From NCBI GenBank assembly GCA_034440615.1, contig JAOTOM010005127.1, positions 667,501-731,500 on the forward strand: DNA of 64,000 bases. Direction: 5' to 3'. Below, piece by piece: positions 52,860 to 64,000 of the stretch (the stretch's first letter is position 1; each line of letters opens with the position of its first letter). Below the pieces are notes generated by a model. That model was given only the letters and a program-made list of their open reading frames with translations. It was not told the origin of the DNA and made no database searches. The translations under genes were made by a program, and so were the position numbers. The stretch comes from Ashinkailepas kermadecensis. Taxonomy: Eukaryota; Arthropoda; Thecostraca; Neolepadidae.

Positions 52860-53295
52860 TGATCCTTTCTTACCAATCCGGTGCGGTTCTCACGTGCTTT
52901 ACTACTGTTCGTGAGAAGAGCTATGCATGTGATAGCCAATGTTATGCTATTATGCATCATTGAAAATCTGTCGGCGCTGCTGGTTCGGTTCCCGACCGGC
53001 GAGAGTTTCATTAGGTGAATAGGTTGCGGAATGCTACACCAAGTTGTAATTAATGTCTTGTCATCGTGGTTGCTGATGTTGCGTGTTCGCTAACGCCCAA
53101 AGCATGCGGGTATGTGGTGCATGCTTGGATGCACACCCAAGTGTACCCGCCCCCTTAATGCTTGGGATTTTATGATCCTGCAAACTTAAAAATCAAGACG
53201 AAACGAATCGTCTCCATTCCCTGCCATCTTCGCCCGCTGAACGAGCTTTTTTCCCTGAAAACGAGGCCTTCTGAACATACAGATCAAGCCTGCTC
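52860..53295. other. Unannotated intronic DNA
   Basis: No recognised gene or element. Confidence 0.4.
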
Positions 53296-53299
53296 CTTC

Positions 53300-53957
53300 A
53301 AAAATATGTGCTGCAGGTGTACTGGCGTGTGCCCTATGTGTATTTGCCACAGGTGTACTGGCGTGTACCCCATGTGTATGTGCCGCAGGTGTACAGGCGT
53401 GTGCTGTGTTTCTCAGGTGTGCTGCTATGTGTGCCGTACGCGCTGATATGTGCCGCAGATGTGCTGATATGTGTGCGATATGTGCTCATGTGAGCCGTAC
53501 GTGCGCCAGGTGTGCTGATATATGTGCCGTTTGTGGCGCAGGTGTGCTGATTGTATGCTGTATGTGCTGATATGTGCCGTGTGTGCCGCAGATGTGCTAA
53601 TATGTGTGTCGTATGTGCCTCAGGTGGCCTGCTGTGTGTCGTATGTGGTGGTGTGTGCCGTGTGTGCCACAGGTGTGCTAATATATATGCATGTGTGCTG
53701 GCTGATATGTGCCGTATGTACTGATGTGTGCCGTATATGCGGCAGGTGTGCTGATAAGTGTGGCGTATGTGCTGATGTGTGCCGTTTGTGTCACAGGTGT
53801 GCTGATGTGTGCCGTATGTGCCGCAGGTGTGCTGATATATGTGCTGCGGTGTGCTGATATATGTGCCATATGTACTGATGTGTGTCGTATGTGCTGATGT
53901 GTGCCACAGGTGTGCGGGCGTGCTGATGTGTGCTGATGTATGCCGTATGTGCCGCAG
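53300..53957 (+). repeat. Acceptor-seeded array before ZDHHC6 exon 9
   Basis: About 25 irregular units of 24-30 bp containing TATGTGCCGCAGGTGTGCTG, the same as the genuine junction TATGTGCCGCAGGTTTGCGG. Many units keep a consensus CCGCAG or CACAG acceptor followed by GTGTGC. Confidence 0.9.
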
Positions 53958-54048
53958 GTTTGCGGGTGTGCTGCCACCCGCCCTGCACGGACGAGAGTCG
54001 GCTCGCCGTCGGCCGGGGCGACTGCGTGGTGGTGTCACGCTGGCGGAA
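53958..54048 (+). CDS. ZDHHC6: ZDHHC6-like palmitoyltransferase, exon 9 (SH3-like domain)
   Basis: Acceptor TATGTGCCGCAG, donor GTACGT; 91 nt. The first two bases complete a Gly codon with exon 8 and the last two begin a Lys codon finished by exon 10. It encodes LRVCCHPPCTDESRLAVGRG then DCVVVSRWR. PCT(D/E)E(S/P)R and the following G(D/E)-x-(V/I) strand match the ZDHHC6 SH3-like domain. The Cys in PPCTDE is retained. A neighbouring Cys pair (VCC) sits ten residues downstream of where vertebrates have theirs. Confidence 0.9.
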
Positions 54049-54064
54049 GTACGTGCCGACCGAG

Positions 54065-54465
54065 AGCGAGGAGGTCATGACACGAGGAGGGAGCACACGA
54101 CAGGGCACCGTCACAATACCCTCACTGGTGTCACGAGGAGGTCATGACATGAGGAGGGAGTACACGGCAGGGCACCGTCACAATACCCCCACCGGTGTCA
54201 CGAGGAGGTCATGACATGAGGAGGGAGTACACGGCAGGGCACCGTCACAATACCCCCACCGGTGTCACGAGGAGGTCATGACATGAGAAGGAGACACACG
54301 GCAGGGCACCGTCACAATACCCTCACTGGTGTCACGAGGAGGTCATGAGGGAACACACGGCAGGGCACCGTCACAATACCCCCACCGGTGTCACGAGGAG
54401 GTCATTACATGAGGAGGGAGTACACGGCAGGGCACCGTCACAATACCCCCACCGGTGCAAGGAAA
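54065..54465 (+). repeat. Array just downstream of the exon 9 donor
   Basis: About six units of roughly 64 bp: GAGGAGGTCATGACATGAGG, AGGGAGTACACGGCAGGGCA, CCGTCACAATACCCCCACCG. It starts about 20 bases after the donor; the donor itself is not repeated. Confidence 0.92.
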
Positions 54466-54629
54466 TTAATATTTTCTAGTGGATGCACCGGCCAGCAAGA
54501 TTTATTTCACATCCGTTCTGCCTTTGCCCACACCCCTTTGGTACGTGAATTATGACTTGGAAACACGAGGTCTCAGTACATTTATCAGCCTGCCAGTAAA
54601 TGACAGGAATTCACAGTCGACCGCCACGA

Positions 54630-55665
<1,036 letters not shown>

Positions 55666-55954
55666 CCTCTCCCTCTCCCTCTCCCTCTCCCCTTCTCCCT
55701 TTATATCTCTCACCCCACCCTCTTCATCTCGTTCACCCTCTCCCACTCCATCTCCCTTATCCACTCCTCCCTCCCCTTATCCGCCCTCTCCCTCTTCCTC
55801 TCCTTCACCCTCGCCATCGCCCTCTCCATCGCCCACCCTCATCATCGTCCTCATCCTCAACCTCGTCCTCATCCTATCCCTCTCTATCTGTATCTCTGAG
55901 ATGTGCAGTCGTAAACTACCAACGCCTATGACATCCACCGCTGCGTGACAGGTC

Positions 55955-56085
55955 ACGGGTGACAGGTCTGACAGGTGACAGATCACAGCATTTCAGGTCA
56001 CGGTATGACAGGTCTGACATGTGACATGTCACGGCATGACAGGTCTGACCGGTCACGCCATGTCAGAGGTGACATACGCTGACGT
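55955..56085 (+). repeat. 'TGACAGGTCTGACATGTGAC' repeat
   Basis: About five irregular units of TGACAGGTCTGACAGGTGAC with CACGGCATGACAGG. Confidence 0.8.
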
Positions 56086-56113
56086 CGTATGTGCTAGATG
56101 CCGTCTTTGTTTG

Positions 56114-56597
56114 CAGTGATAAAGTACTCGTGAAATTGGATGGAATATACCACTTTCTGAGCAATCAATCGACATCCTTCTCCAAAAAGTATGGACATCC
56201 TGCTTCGTGATGCGTGATTCGATGAAGTTTTCGTGTATCCTTTCTAGCAGTATCTCGTTCATAATCATCATGCGCATGCCCTCGATAAAGGACAAATACA
56301 CGAACATTTCACAACGCAATTTCAGGTAAAGGGATTACCTATGATATGATATGGCATACAATACCAGTTTATAGCATAAGTTTTTTTTCTCGCTGTCAAG
56401 GATATAGCTCTTCTTAAATTATGAATATCAGAACAAGTGACAAAGGTACAGTCAGAAGTACGCCATTAGCTCAAATTTGAGTCTGAAAGACATCAGGAGC
56501 AATTTAAAGGACATTAATTCCATGGCAAATTTAGACATCCTACTGTGCTCGTTTCGACATCTCGCACCTAACAAAAAAAACTATTATTTCCACTCTG
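56114..56597 (+). mobile_element. hAT-like MITE, copy 5, with perfect target duplication
   Basis: 484 bp from CAGTGATAAAGTACTCG to ATTTCCACTCTG, flanked by TTTGTTTG at 56106-56113 and 56598-56605. It shares GGATGGAATATACCACTTTC and the CGTTTCGACATCTCGCACCT word with the other copies. It sits just before the exon 10 array. Confidence 0.93.
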
Positions 56598-56654
56598 TTT
56601 GTTTGTGACGTGTTCACAGGTTCTGACACTGCATGTGCGTGGCAGGTCAGTGAC

Positions 56655-59600
56655 CCTGTGTGTGTGTGTACCACAGGTACTGGCTGTACGGGGAGCGGCG
56701 GGTCCCAGTACCCGTCTGACGGTGACTGTGTGTACCACAGGTACTGGCTGTACGGGGAGCGGCGGGTCCCAGTACCCGTCTGACGGTGACTGTGTGTGTG
56801 TACCGCAGGTACTGGCTGTACGGGAAGCGGCGGGTCCCAGTACCCGTCTGACGGTGACTGTGTGTGTACCACAGGTACTGGCTGTACGGGGAGCGGCGGG
56901 TCCCAGTACCCGTCTGACGGTGACTGCGTGTACCACAGGTACTGGCTGTACGGGGAGCGGCGGGTCCCAGTACCCGTCTGACGGTGACTGTGTGTGTGTA
57001 CCACAGGTACTGGCTGTACGGGGAGCGGCGGGTCCCAGTACCCGTCTGACGGTGACTGTGTGTGTACCACAGGTACTGGCTGTACGGGGAGCGGCGGGTC
57101 CCAGTACCCGTCTGACGGTGAGTGTGTGTGTGTACCACAGGTACTGGCTGTACGGGGAGCGGCGGGTCCCAGTACCCGTCTGACGGTGACTGTGTGTACC
57201 ACAGGTACTGGCTGTACGGGGAGCGGCGGGTCCCAGTACCCGTCTGACGGTGACTGTGTGTACCACAGGTACTGGCTGTACGGGGAGCGGCGGGTCCCAG
57301 TACCCGTCTGACGGTGACTGTGTGTGTACCACAGGTACTGGCTGTACGGGGAGCGGCGGGTCCCAGTACCCGTCTGACGGTGACTGTGTGTGTGTGTACC
57401 ACAGGTACTGGCTGTACGGGGAGCGGCGGGTCCCAGTACCCGTCTGACGGTGACTGTGTGTGTACCACAGGTACTGGCTGTACGGGGAGCGGCGGGTCCC
57501 AGTACCCGTCTGGCGGTGACTGTGTGTACCACAGGTACTGGCTGTACGGGGAGCGGCAGGTCCCAGTACCCGTCTGACGGTGACTGTGTGTACCACAGGT
57601 ACTGGCTGTACGGGGAGCGGCGGGTCCCAGTACCCGTCTGACGGTGACTGTGTGTACCGCAGGTACTGGCTGTACGGGGAGCGGCGGGTCCCAGTGCCCG
57701 TCTGACGGTGACTGTGTGTGTGTACCACAGGTACTGGCTGTACGGGGAGCGGCGGGTCCCAGTACCCGTCTGACGGTGACTGTGTGTGTGTACCACAGGT
57801 ACTGGCTGTACGGGGAGCGGCGGGTCCCAGTACCCGTCTGACGGTGACTGTGTGTACCACAGGTACTGGCTGTACGGGGAGCGGCGGGTCCCAGTACCCG
57901 TCTGACGGTGACTGTGTGTACCACAGGTACTGGCTGTACGGGGAGCGGCGGGTCCCAGTACCCGTCTGACGGTGACTGTGTGTACCACAGGTACTGGCTG
58001 TACGGGGAGCGGCGGGTCCCAGTACCCGTCTGACGGTGACTGTGTGTACCACAGGTACTGGCTGTACGGGGAGCGGCGGGTCCCAGTACCCGTATGACGG
58101 TGACTGTGTGTACCACAGGTACTGGCTGTACGGGGAGCGGCGGGTCCCAGTACCCGTCTGACGGTGACTGTGTGTGTACCACAGGTACTGGCTGTACGGG
58201 GAGCGGCGGGTCCCAGTACCCGTCTGACGGTGACTGTGTGTACCACAGGTACTGGCTGTACGGGGAGCGGCGGGTCCCAGTACCCGTCTGACGGTGACTG
58301 TGTGTGTACCACAGGTACTGGCTGTACGGGGAGCGGCAGGTCCCAGTACCCGTCTGACGGTGACTGTGTGTGTGTACCACAGGTACTGGCTGTACGGGGG
58401 AGCGGCGGGTCCCAGTACCCGTCTGACGGTGACTGTGTGTGTACCACAGGTACTGGCTGTACGGGGAGCGGCAGGTCCCAGTACCCGTCTGACGGTGACT
58501 GTGTGTACCACAGGTACTGGCTGTACGGGGAGCGACGGGTCCCAGTACCCGTCTGACGGTGACTGTGTGTGTGTACCACAGGTACTGGCTGTACGGGGAG
58601 CGGCGGGTCCCAGTACCCGTCTGACGGTGACTGTGTGTGTGTACCACAGGTACTGGCTGTACTGGGGAGCGGCAGGTGCCAGTACCCGTCTGACGGTGAC
58701 TGTGTGTACCACAGGTACTGGCTGTACGGGGAGCGGCGGGTCCCAGTACCCGTCTGACGGTGACTGTGTGTGTGTACCACAGGTACTGGCTGTACGGGGA
58801 GCGGCGGGTCCCAGTACCCGTCTGACGGTGACTGTGTGTGTACCACAGGTACTGGCTGTACGGGGAGCGGCGGGTCCCAGTACCCGTCTGACGGTGACTG
58901 TGTGTACCACAGGTACTGGCTGTACGGGGAGCGGCGGGTCCCAGTACCCGTCTGACGGTGACTGTGTGTACCACAGGTACTGGCTGTACGGGGAGCGGCG
59001 GGTCCCAGTACCCGTCTGACGGTGACTGTGTGTGTGTACCACAGGTACTGGCTGTACGGGGAGCGGCGGGTCCCAGTACCCGTCTGACGGTGACTGTGTG
59101 TGTGTACCACAGGTACTGGCTGTACGGGGAGCGGCGGGTCCCAGTACCCGTCTGACGGTGACTGTGTGTACCACAGGTACTGGCTGTACGGGGAGCGGCG
59201 GGTCCCAGTACCCGTCTGACGGTGACTGTGTGTGTACCACAGGTACTGGCTGTACGGGGAGCGGCGGGTCCCAGTACCCGTCTGACGGTGACTGTGTGTG
59301 TGTACCACAGGTACTGGCTGTACGGGGAGCGGCGGGTCCCAGTACCCGTCTGACGGTGACTGTGTGTGTGTACCACAGGTACTGGCTGTACGGGGAGCGG
59401 CGGGTCCCAGTACCCGTCTGACGGTGACTGTGTGTGTACCACAGGTACTGGCTGTACGGGGAGCGGCGGGTCCCAGTACCCGTCTGACGGTGACTGTGTG
59501 TGTGTACCACAGGTACTGGCTGTACGGGGAGCGGCGGGTCCCAGTACCCGTCTGACGGTGACTGTGTGTACCACAGGTACTGGCTGTACGGGGGAGCGGC

Positions 59601-62600
59601 GGGTCCCAGTACCCGTCTGACGGTGACTGTGTGTGTACCACAGGTACTGGCTGTACGGGGGAGCGGCGGGTCCCAGTACCCGTCTGACGGTGACTGTGTG
59701 TGTGTACCACAGGTACTGGCTGTACGGGGAGCGGCGGGTCCCAGTACCCGTCTGACGGTGACTGTGTGTGTGTACCACAGGTACTGGCTGTACGGGGAGC
59801 GGCGGGTCCCAGTACCCGTCTGACGGTGACTGTGTGTGTACCACAGGTACTGGCTGTACGGGGAGCGGCGGGTCCCAGTACCCGTCTGACGGTGACTGTG
59901 TGTGTGTACCACAGGTACTGGCTGTACGGGGAGCGGCGGGTCCCAGTACCCGTCTGACGGTGACTGTGTGTGTACCACAGGTACTGGCTGTACGGGGAGC
60001 GGCGGGTCCCAGTACCCGTCTGACGGTGACTGTGTGTACCACAGGTACTGGCTGTACGGGGAGCGGCGGGTCCCAGTACCCGTCTGACGGTGACTGTGTG
60101 TGTACCACAGGTACTGGCTGTACGGGGAGCGGCGGGTCCCAGTACCCGTCTGACGGTGACTGTGTGTGTACCACAGGTACTGGCTGTACGGGGGAGCGGC
60201 GGGTCCCAGTACCCGTCTGACGGTGACTTGTGTGTACCACAGGTACTGGCTGTACGGGGAGCGGCGGGTCCCAGTACCCGTCTGACGGTGACTGTGTGTG
60301 TACCACAGGTACTGGCTGTACGGGGAGCGGCGGGTCCCAGTACCCGTCTGACGGTGACTGTGTGTGTGTACCACAGGTACTGGCTGTACGGGGAGCGGCG
60401 GGTCCCAGTACCCGTCTGACGGTGACTGTGTGTACCACAGGTACTGGCTGTACGGGGAGCGGCGGGTCCCAGTACCCGTCTGACGGTGACTTGTGTGTAC
60501 CACAGGTACTGGCTGTACGGGGAGCGGCGGGTCCCAGTACCCGTCTGACGGTGACTTGTGTGTACCACAGGTACTGGCTGTACGGGGAGCGGCGGGTCCC
60601 AGTACCCGTCTGACGGTGACTGTGTGTGTGTACCACAGGTACTGGCTGTACGGGGAGCGGCGGGTCCCAGTACCCGTCTGACGGTGACTTGTGTGTGTAC
60701 CACAGGTACTGGCTGTACGGGGAGCGGCGGGTCCCAGTACCCGTCTGACGGTGACTGTGTGTGTACCACAGGTACTGGCTGTACGGGGAGCGGCGGGTCC
60801 CAGTACCCGTCTGACGGTGACTGTGTGTGTGTACCACAGGTACTGGCTGTACGGGGAGCGGCGGGTCCCAGTACCCGTCTGACGGTGACTGTGTGTGTGT
60901 ACCACAGGTACTGGCTGTACGGGGAGCGGCGGGTCCCAGTACCCGTCTGACGGTGACTGTGTGTGTACCACAGGTACTGGCTGTACGGGGAGCGGCGGGT
61001 CCCAGTACCCGTCTGACGGTGACGTGTGTGTGTACCACAGGTACTGGCTGTACGGGGAGCGGCGGGTCCCAGTACCCGTCTGACGGTGACTGTGTGTACC
61101 ACAGGTACTGGCTGTACGGGGGAGCGGCGGGTCCCAGTACCCGTCTGACGGTGACTGTGTGTACCACAGGTACTGGCTGTACGGGGAGCGGCGGGTCCCA
61201 GTACCCGTCTGACGGTGACTGTGTGTACCACAGGTACTGGCTGTACGGGGAGCGGCGGGTCCCAGTACCCGTCTGACGGTGACTGTGTGTACCACAGGTA
61301 CTGGCTGTACGGGGAGCGGCGGGTCCCAGTACCCGTCTGACGGTGACTGTGTGTATCACACGGATAGTGGGTGCGGGGGGGCGGCGGGTCCCAGTACCCG
61401 TCTGACGGTGACTGTGTGTACCACAGGTACTGGCTGTACGGGGAGCGGCGGGTCCCAGTACCCGTCTGACGGTGACGTGTGTGTGTACCACAGGTACTGG
61501 CTGTACGGGGAGCGGCGGGTCCCAGTACCCGTCTGACGGTGACTGTGTGTGTGTACCACAGGTACTGGCTGTACGGGGAGCGGCGGGTCCCAGTACCCGT
61601 CTGACGGTGACTGTGTGTACCACAGGTACTGGCTGTACGGGGAGCGGCGGGTGCCAGTACCCGTCTGACGGTGACTTGTGTGTACCACAGGTACTGGCTG
61701 TACGGGGGAGCGGCGGGTCCCAGTACCCGTCTGACGGTGACTGTGTGTGTGTACCACAGGTACTGGCTGTACGGGGAGCGGCAGGTCCCAGTACCCGTCT
61801 GACGGTGACTGTGTGTACCACAGGTACTGGCTGTACGGGGAGCGGCGGGTCCCAGTACCCGTCTGACGGTGACTGTGTGTGTGTACCACAGGTACTGGCT
61901 GTACGGGGAGCGGCAGGTCCCAGTACCCGTCTGACGGTGACTGTGTGTACCACAGGTACTGGCTGTACGGGGAGCGGCAGGTCCCAGTACCCGTCTGACG
62001 GTGACTGTGTGTGTGTACCACAGGTACTGGCTGTACGACGGGAGCGGCGGGTCCCAGTACCCGTCTGACGGTGACTGTGTGTACCACAGGTACTGGCTGT
62101 ACGGGGAGCGGCGGGTCCCAGTACCCGTCTGACGGTGACTGTGTGTGTGTACCACAGGTACTGGCTGTACGGGGAGCGGCGGGTCCCAGTACCCGTCTGA
62201 CGGTGACTTGTGTGTGTACCACAGGTACTGGCTGTACGGGGAGCGGCGGGTCCCAGTACCCGTCTGACGGTGACTGTGTGTGTGTACCACAGGTACTGGC
62301 TGTACGGGGAGCGGCGGGTCCCAGTACCCGTCTGACGGTGACTGTGTGTGTGTACCACAGGTACTGGCTGTACGGGGAGCGGCGGGTCCCAGTACCCGTC
62401 TGACGGTGACTGTGTGTGTGTACCACAGGTACTGGCTGTACGGGGGAGCGGCGGGTCCCAGTACCCGTCTGACGGTGACTGTGTGTGTGTACCACAGGTA
62501 CTGGCTGTACGGGGAGCGGCGGGTCCCAGTACCCGTCTGACGGTGACTGTGTGTGTACCACAGGTACTGGCTGTACGGGGAGCGGCGGGTCCCAGTACCC

Positions 62601-62966
62601 GTCTGACGGTGACTTGTGTGTGTACCACAGGTACTGGCTGTACGGGGAGCGGCGGGTCCCAGTACCCGTCTGACGGTGACTTGTGTGTGTACCACAGGTA
62701 CTGGCTGTACGGGGAGCGGCGGGTCCCAGTACCCGTCTGACGGTGACTGTGTGTGTACCACAGGTACTGGCTGTACGGGGAGCGGCGGGTCCCAGTACCC
62801 TTCTGACGGTGACGTGTGTGTGTACCACAGGTACTGGCTGTACGGGGAGCGGCGGGTCCCAGTACCCGTCTGACGGTGACTGTGTGTACCACAGGTACTG
62901 GCTGTACGGGGAGCGGCGGGTCCCAGCACCCACCCGTCTGACGGTGACTGTGTGTGTGTACCGCAG
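56655..62966 (+). repeat. 6.3-kb array of exon 10 splice acceptors, about 97 units
   Basis: Unit of about 65 bp: a TG-rich tract ending TGTACCACAG, then GTACTGGCTGTACGGGGAG, CGGCGGGTCCCAGTACCC and GTCTGACGGTGAC. The first part is the 3' splice site of ZDHHC6 exon 10 and the second is the exon's start. Length varies by TG copy number. Substitutions are rare (GCAGG for GCGGG, CCGCAG for CCACAG). One degenerate unit at about 61350-61400 has lost the acceptor. Very long frames cross it on both strands, up to about 2200 codons, and are artefacts. Confidence 0.98.
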
Positions 62967-63105
62967 GTACTGGCTGTACGGGGAGCGGCAGGTCCCGTCT
63001 CCGGCCGGCAGCCCGTCGGAGCGGCCGCGCGGCTGGTTTCCGCGCCGGTGCGCCGTGGAGGAGATGGGCGCCGCGCGCACAGCCGACAAGCGCAAGTCCC
63101 AGTAG
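62967..63105 (+). CDS. ZDHHC6: ZDHHC6-like palmitoyltransferase, last exon
   Basis: Acceptor GTGTGTGTACCGCAG is the last of about 97 in tandem. It is chosen because only from here does the frame continue beyond 14 codons into a conserved end. The first G completes the Lys codon of exon 9. It encodes YWLYGERQVPS, a Ser/Pro loop, RPRGWFPRRCAVEE and a basic end KRKSQ with stop TAG at 63103. RYWLYG and RGWFPR(K/R)C are conserved in ZDHHC6 and close the SH3-like domain. Lys at -3 and -5 forms a KxKxx COPI retrieval signal, fitting ER residence; vertebrate ZDHHC6 has a dilysine end too. Confidence 0.95.
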
Positions 63106-64000
63106 CGGCGCGCCGCGTCGGCACCTCAGGGAACGGCTGACGGGTCGAGTGGTGACGTCACTCCGCGGTGGTGACGTCACTGCCGGGCACAGAGCGGCGG
63201 CGGCGGCGGTCGGTGTGTCGGTATCGTGGTGGTTGCCCAAATGTGCTGCGGTGAACGTGCGTGGTTGATGTTAGTGGAGCTGATTTTTTTTTCAAGCGGG
63301 TACTTCGTAATTGTGCATTGCTTGAAATGCTTTCAAAGAAGGCTGCTGCAAAGGCTGCTGCAAAGGATGTCTGACGTGAAGATGTTCAGTTGTATAGGAT
63401 TGGGGAGGGGGAGGACGGGAGGGTCATCCACCGTTCCATGCGCATTTTGGACGACGTTGTTTTTCGCTCGATGGAGGTGGCATGAAAAACAATCTTGAAA
63501 CTGTTTTTACCTCCCCAGCTCCGAAATAGTTCCTACGGACGAACTGAATGCTCGACTTCGACACGAGATTGTCAGCTTGCAAGCTAACTTGCGCGGTATA
63601 TATAAAGCAGCTCCACCAAGGCGTTTCCTGGAAGTGTCCGGACCCAACAGACAACTCCTTATCTTGGTGTTGGCACCGTGCACCGCGTCCAGCACGTCGA
63701 AGTGTGACACGGCCTCTGAACGATCTGCACACAGCTCTTAATTATCAGCCCGGCTCCGGTCATCCACTTCCCAACAAAATTGATCGTTGGCAATGCATGT
63801 GCCCGATCCAGCCGTGAGGAGCTCGCTACAAAACGAGCAGAAGCCCGATGCAGGCGAACGAGAAGTCGGCGCTCGCTCGGTCGGTACACCCCCACGTGGC
63901 GACAGTCGGCAGTTGGGCCTGACATCTAGTGGCGCACGGAGTAACTAGTGCTTTAAGGTCACCAGTAGATTAAATGAGCGTCAGGATAATGCGAGTAGCC
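63106..64000 (+). other. ZDHHC6 3' UTR and flank
   Basis: No AATAAA was seen. One ATTAAA lies at 63969-63974. A TATATATAAAG stretch at about 63597-63607 could be a TATA box of another gene, but no coding exon follows within the window. Confidence 0.35.

Noticed and set aside
54049..54075. Extending exon 9 through YVPTESEEV
   Set aside because: GTACGT is a strong donor at that point, and joining AA to the G of exon 10 gives the conserved K/R-YWLYG sequence.
56655..62966. CRISPR-like repeat-spacer array
   Set aside because: There are no unique spacers: the whole 65-bp unit is repeated. The window is eukaryotic and there are no cas genes.
56540..63240. Minus-strand open frames of about 2200 codons and many plus-strand frames
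   Set aside because: They read through the 65-bp acceptor array. The opposite strand holds real ZDHHC6 exon 10, and the frames consist only of permuted translations of one unit.

Overview
This is a eukaryotic, very repeat-rich genomic window, most likely from an arthropod and probably a crustacean. The grounds are GT-AG introns, tRNA-derived SINEs, hAT and Tc1/mariner-like MITEs, a Ty3/gypsy LTR retrotransposon, interstitial CCTAA/TTAGG arrays (the arthropod telomere motif) and two metazoan genes. There is no sign of bacterial organisation. The species cannot be named from the sequence.

Two host genes point away from each other. On the minus strand (about 3.4-11.2 kb) lie five exons of a two-HMG-box mitochondrial DNA-packaging/transcription factor of the TFAM type. 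All joins agree in phase; the first exon and the true end of the gene were not found. On the plus strand (37.6-63.1 kb) lie nine exons of a ZDHHC6-type palmitoyltransferase, running from the first membrane segments through the DHHC zinc domain and an SH3-like domain to a stop codon and a C-terminal KxKxx ER-retrieval motif. Only its extreme N-terminal exon is missing. One complete tRNA-Gly(CCC) gene sits in the ZDHHC6 intron at 52.8 kb.

The 26 kb between the genes is mostly transposon. It contains an 8.1-kb Ty3/gypsy element (19.4-27.6 kb) with near-identical 862-bp LTRs, a 4-bp target duplication and several frame breaks in gag-pol. The integrase is apparently deleted and replaced by an unusual C-terminal region. 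Also present are two copies of a long-TIR foldback element, one nested inside a dead non-LTR reverse transcriptase, a 717-bp hAT MITE with a perfect 8-bp target duplication, a Tc1/mariner-like MITE, at least five copies of a roughly 470-bp hAT-like MITE, and several tRNA-derived SINE families.

The most striking signal is in the introns. Nearly every exon of both genes is flanked by a tandem array whose unit is, or includes, that exon's own splice site plus a few to about 40 bases of exon. The extreme case is 56.65-62.97 kb: about 97 copies of a roughly 65-bp unit, each holding the 3' splice site and start of the last ZDHHC6 exon. Two unrelated genes on opposite strands show this, so it looks like a genome-level process that seeds minisatellites at splice junctions. 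The very long open frames in this window are products of these arrays and are not proteins.
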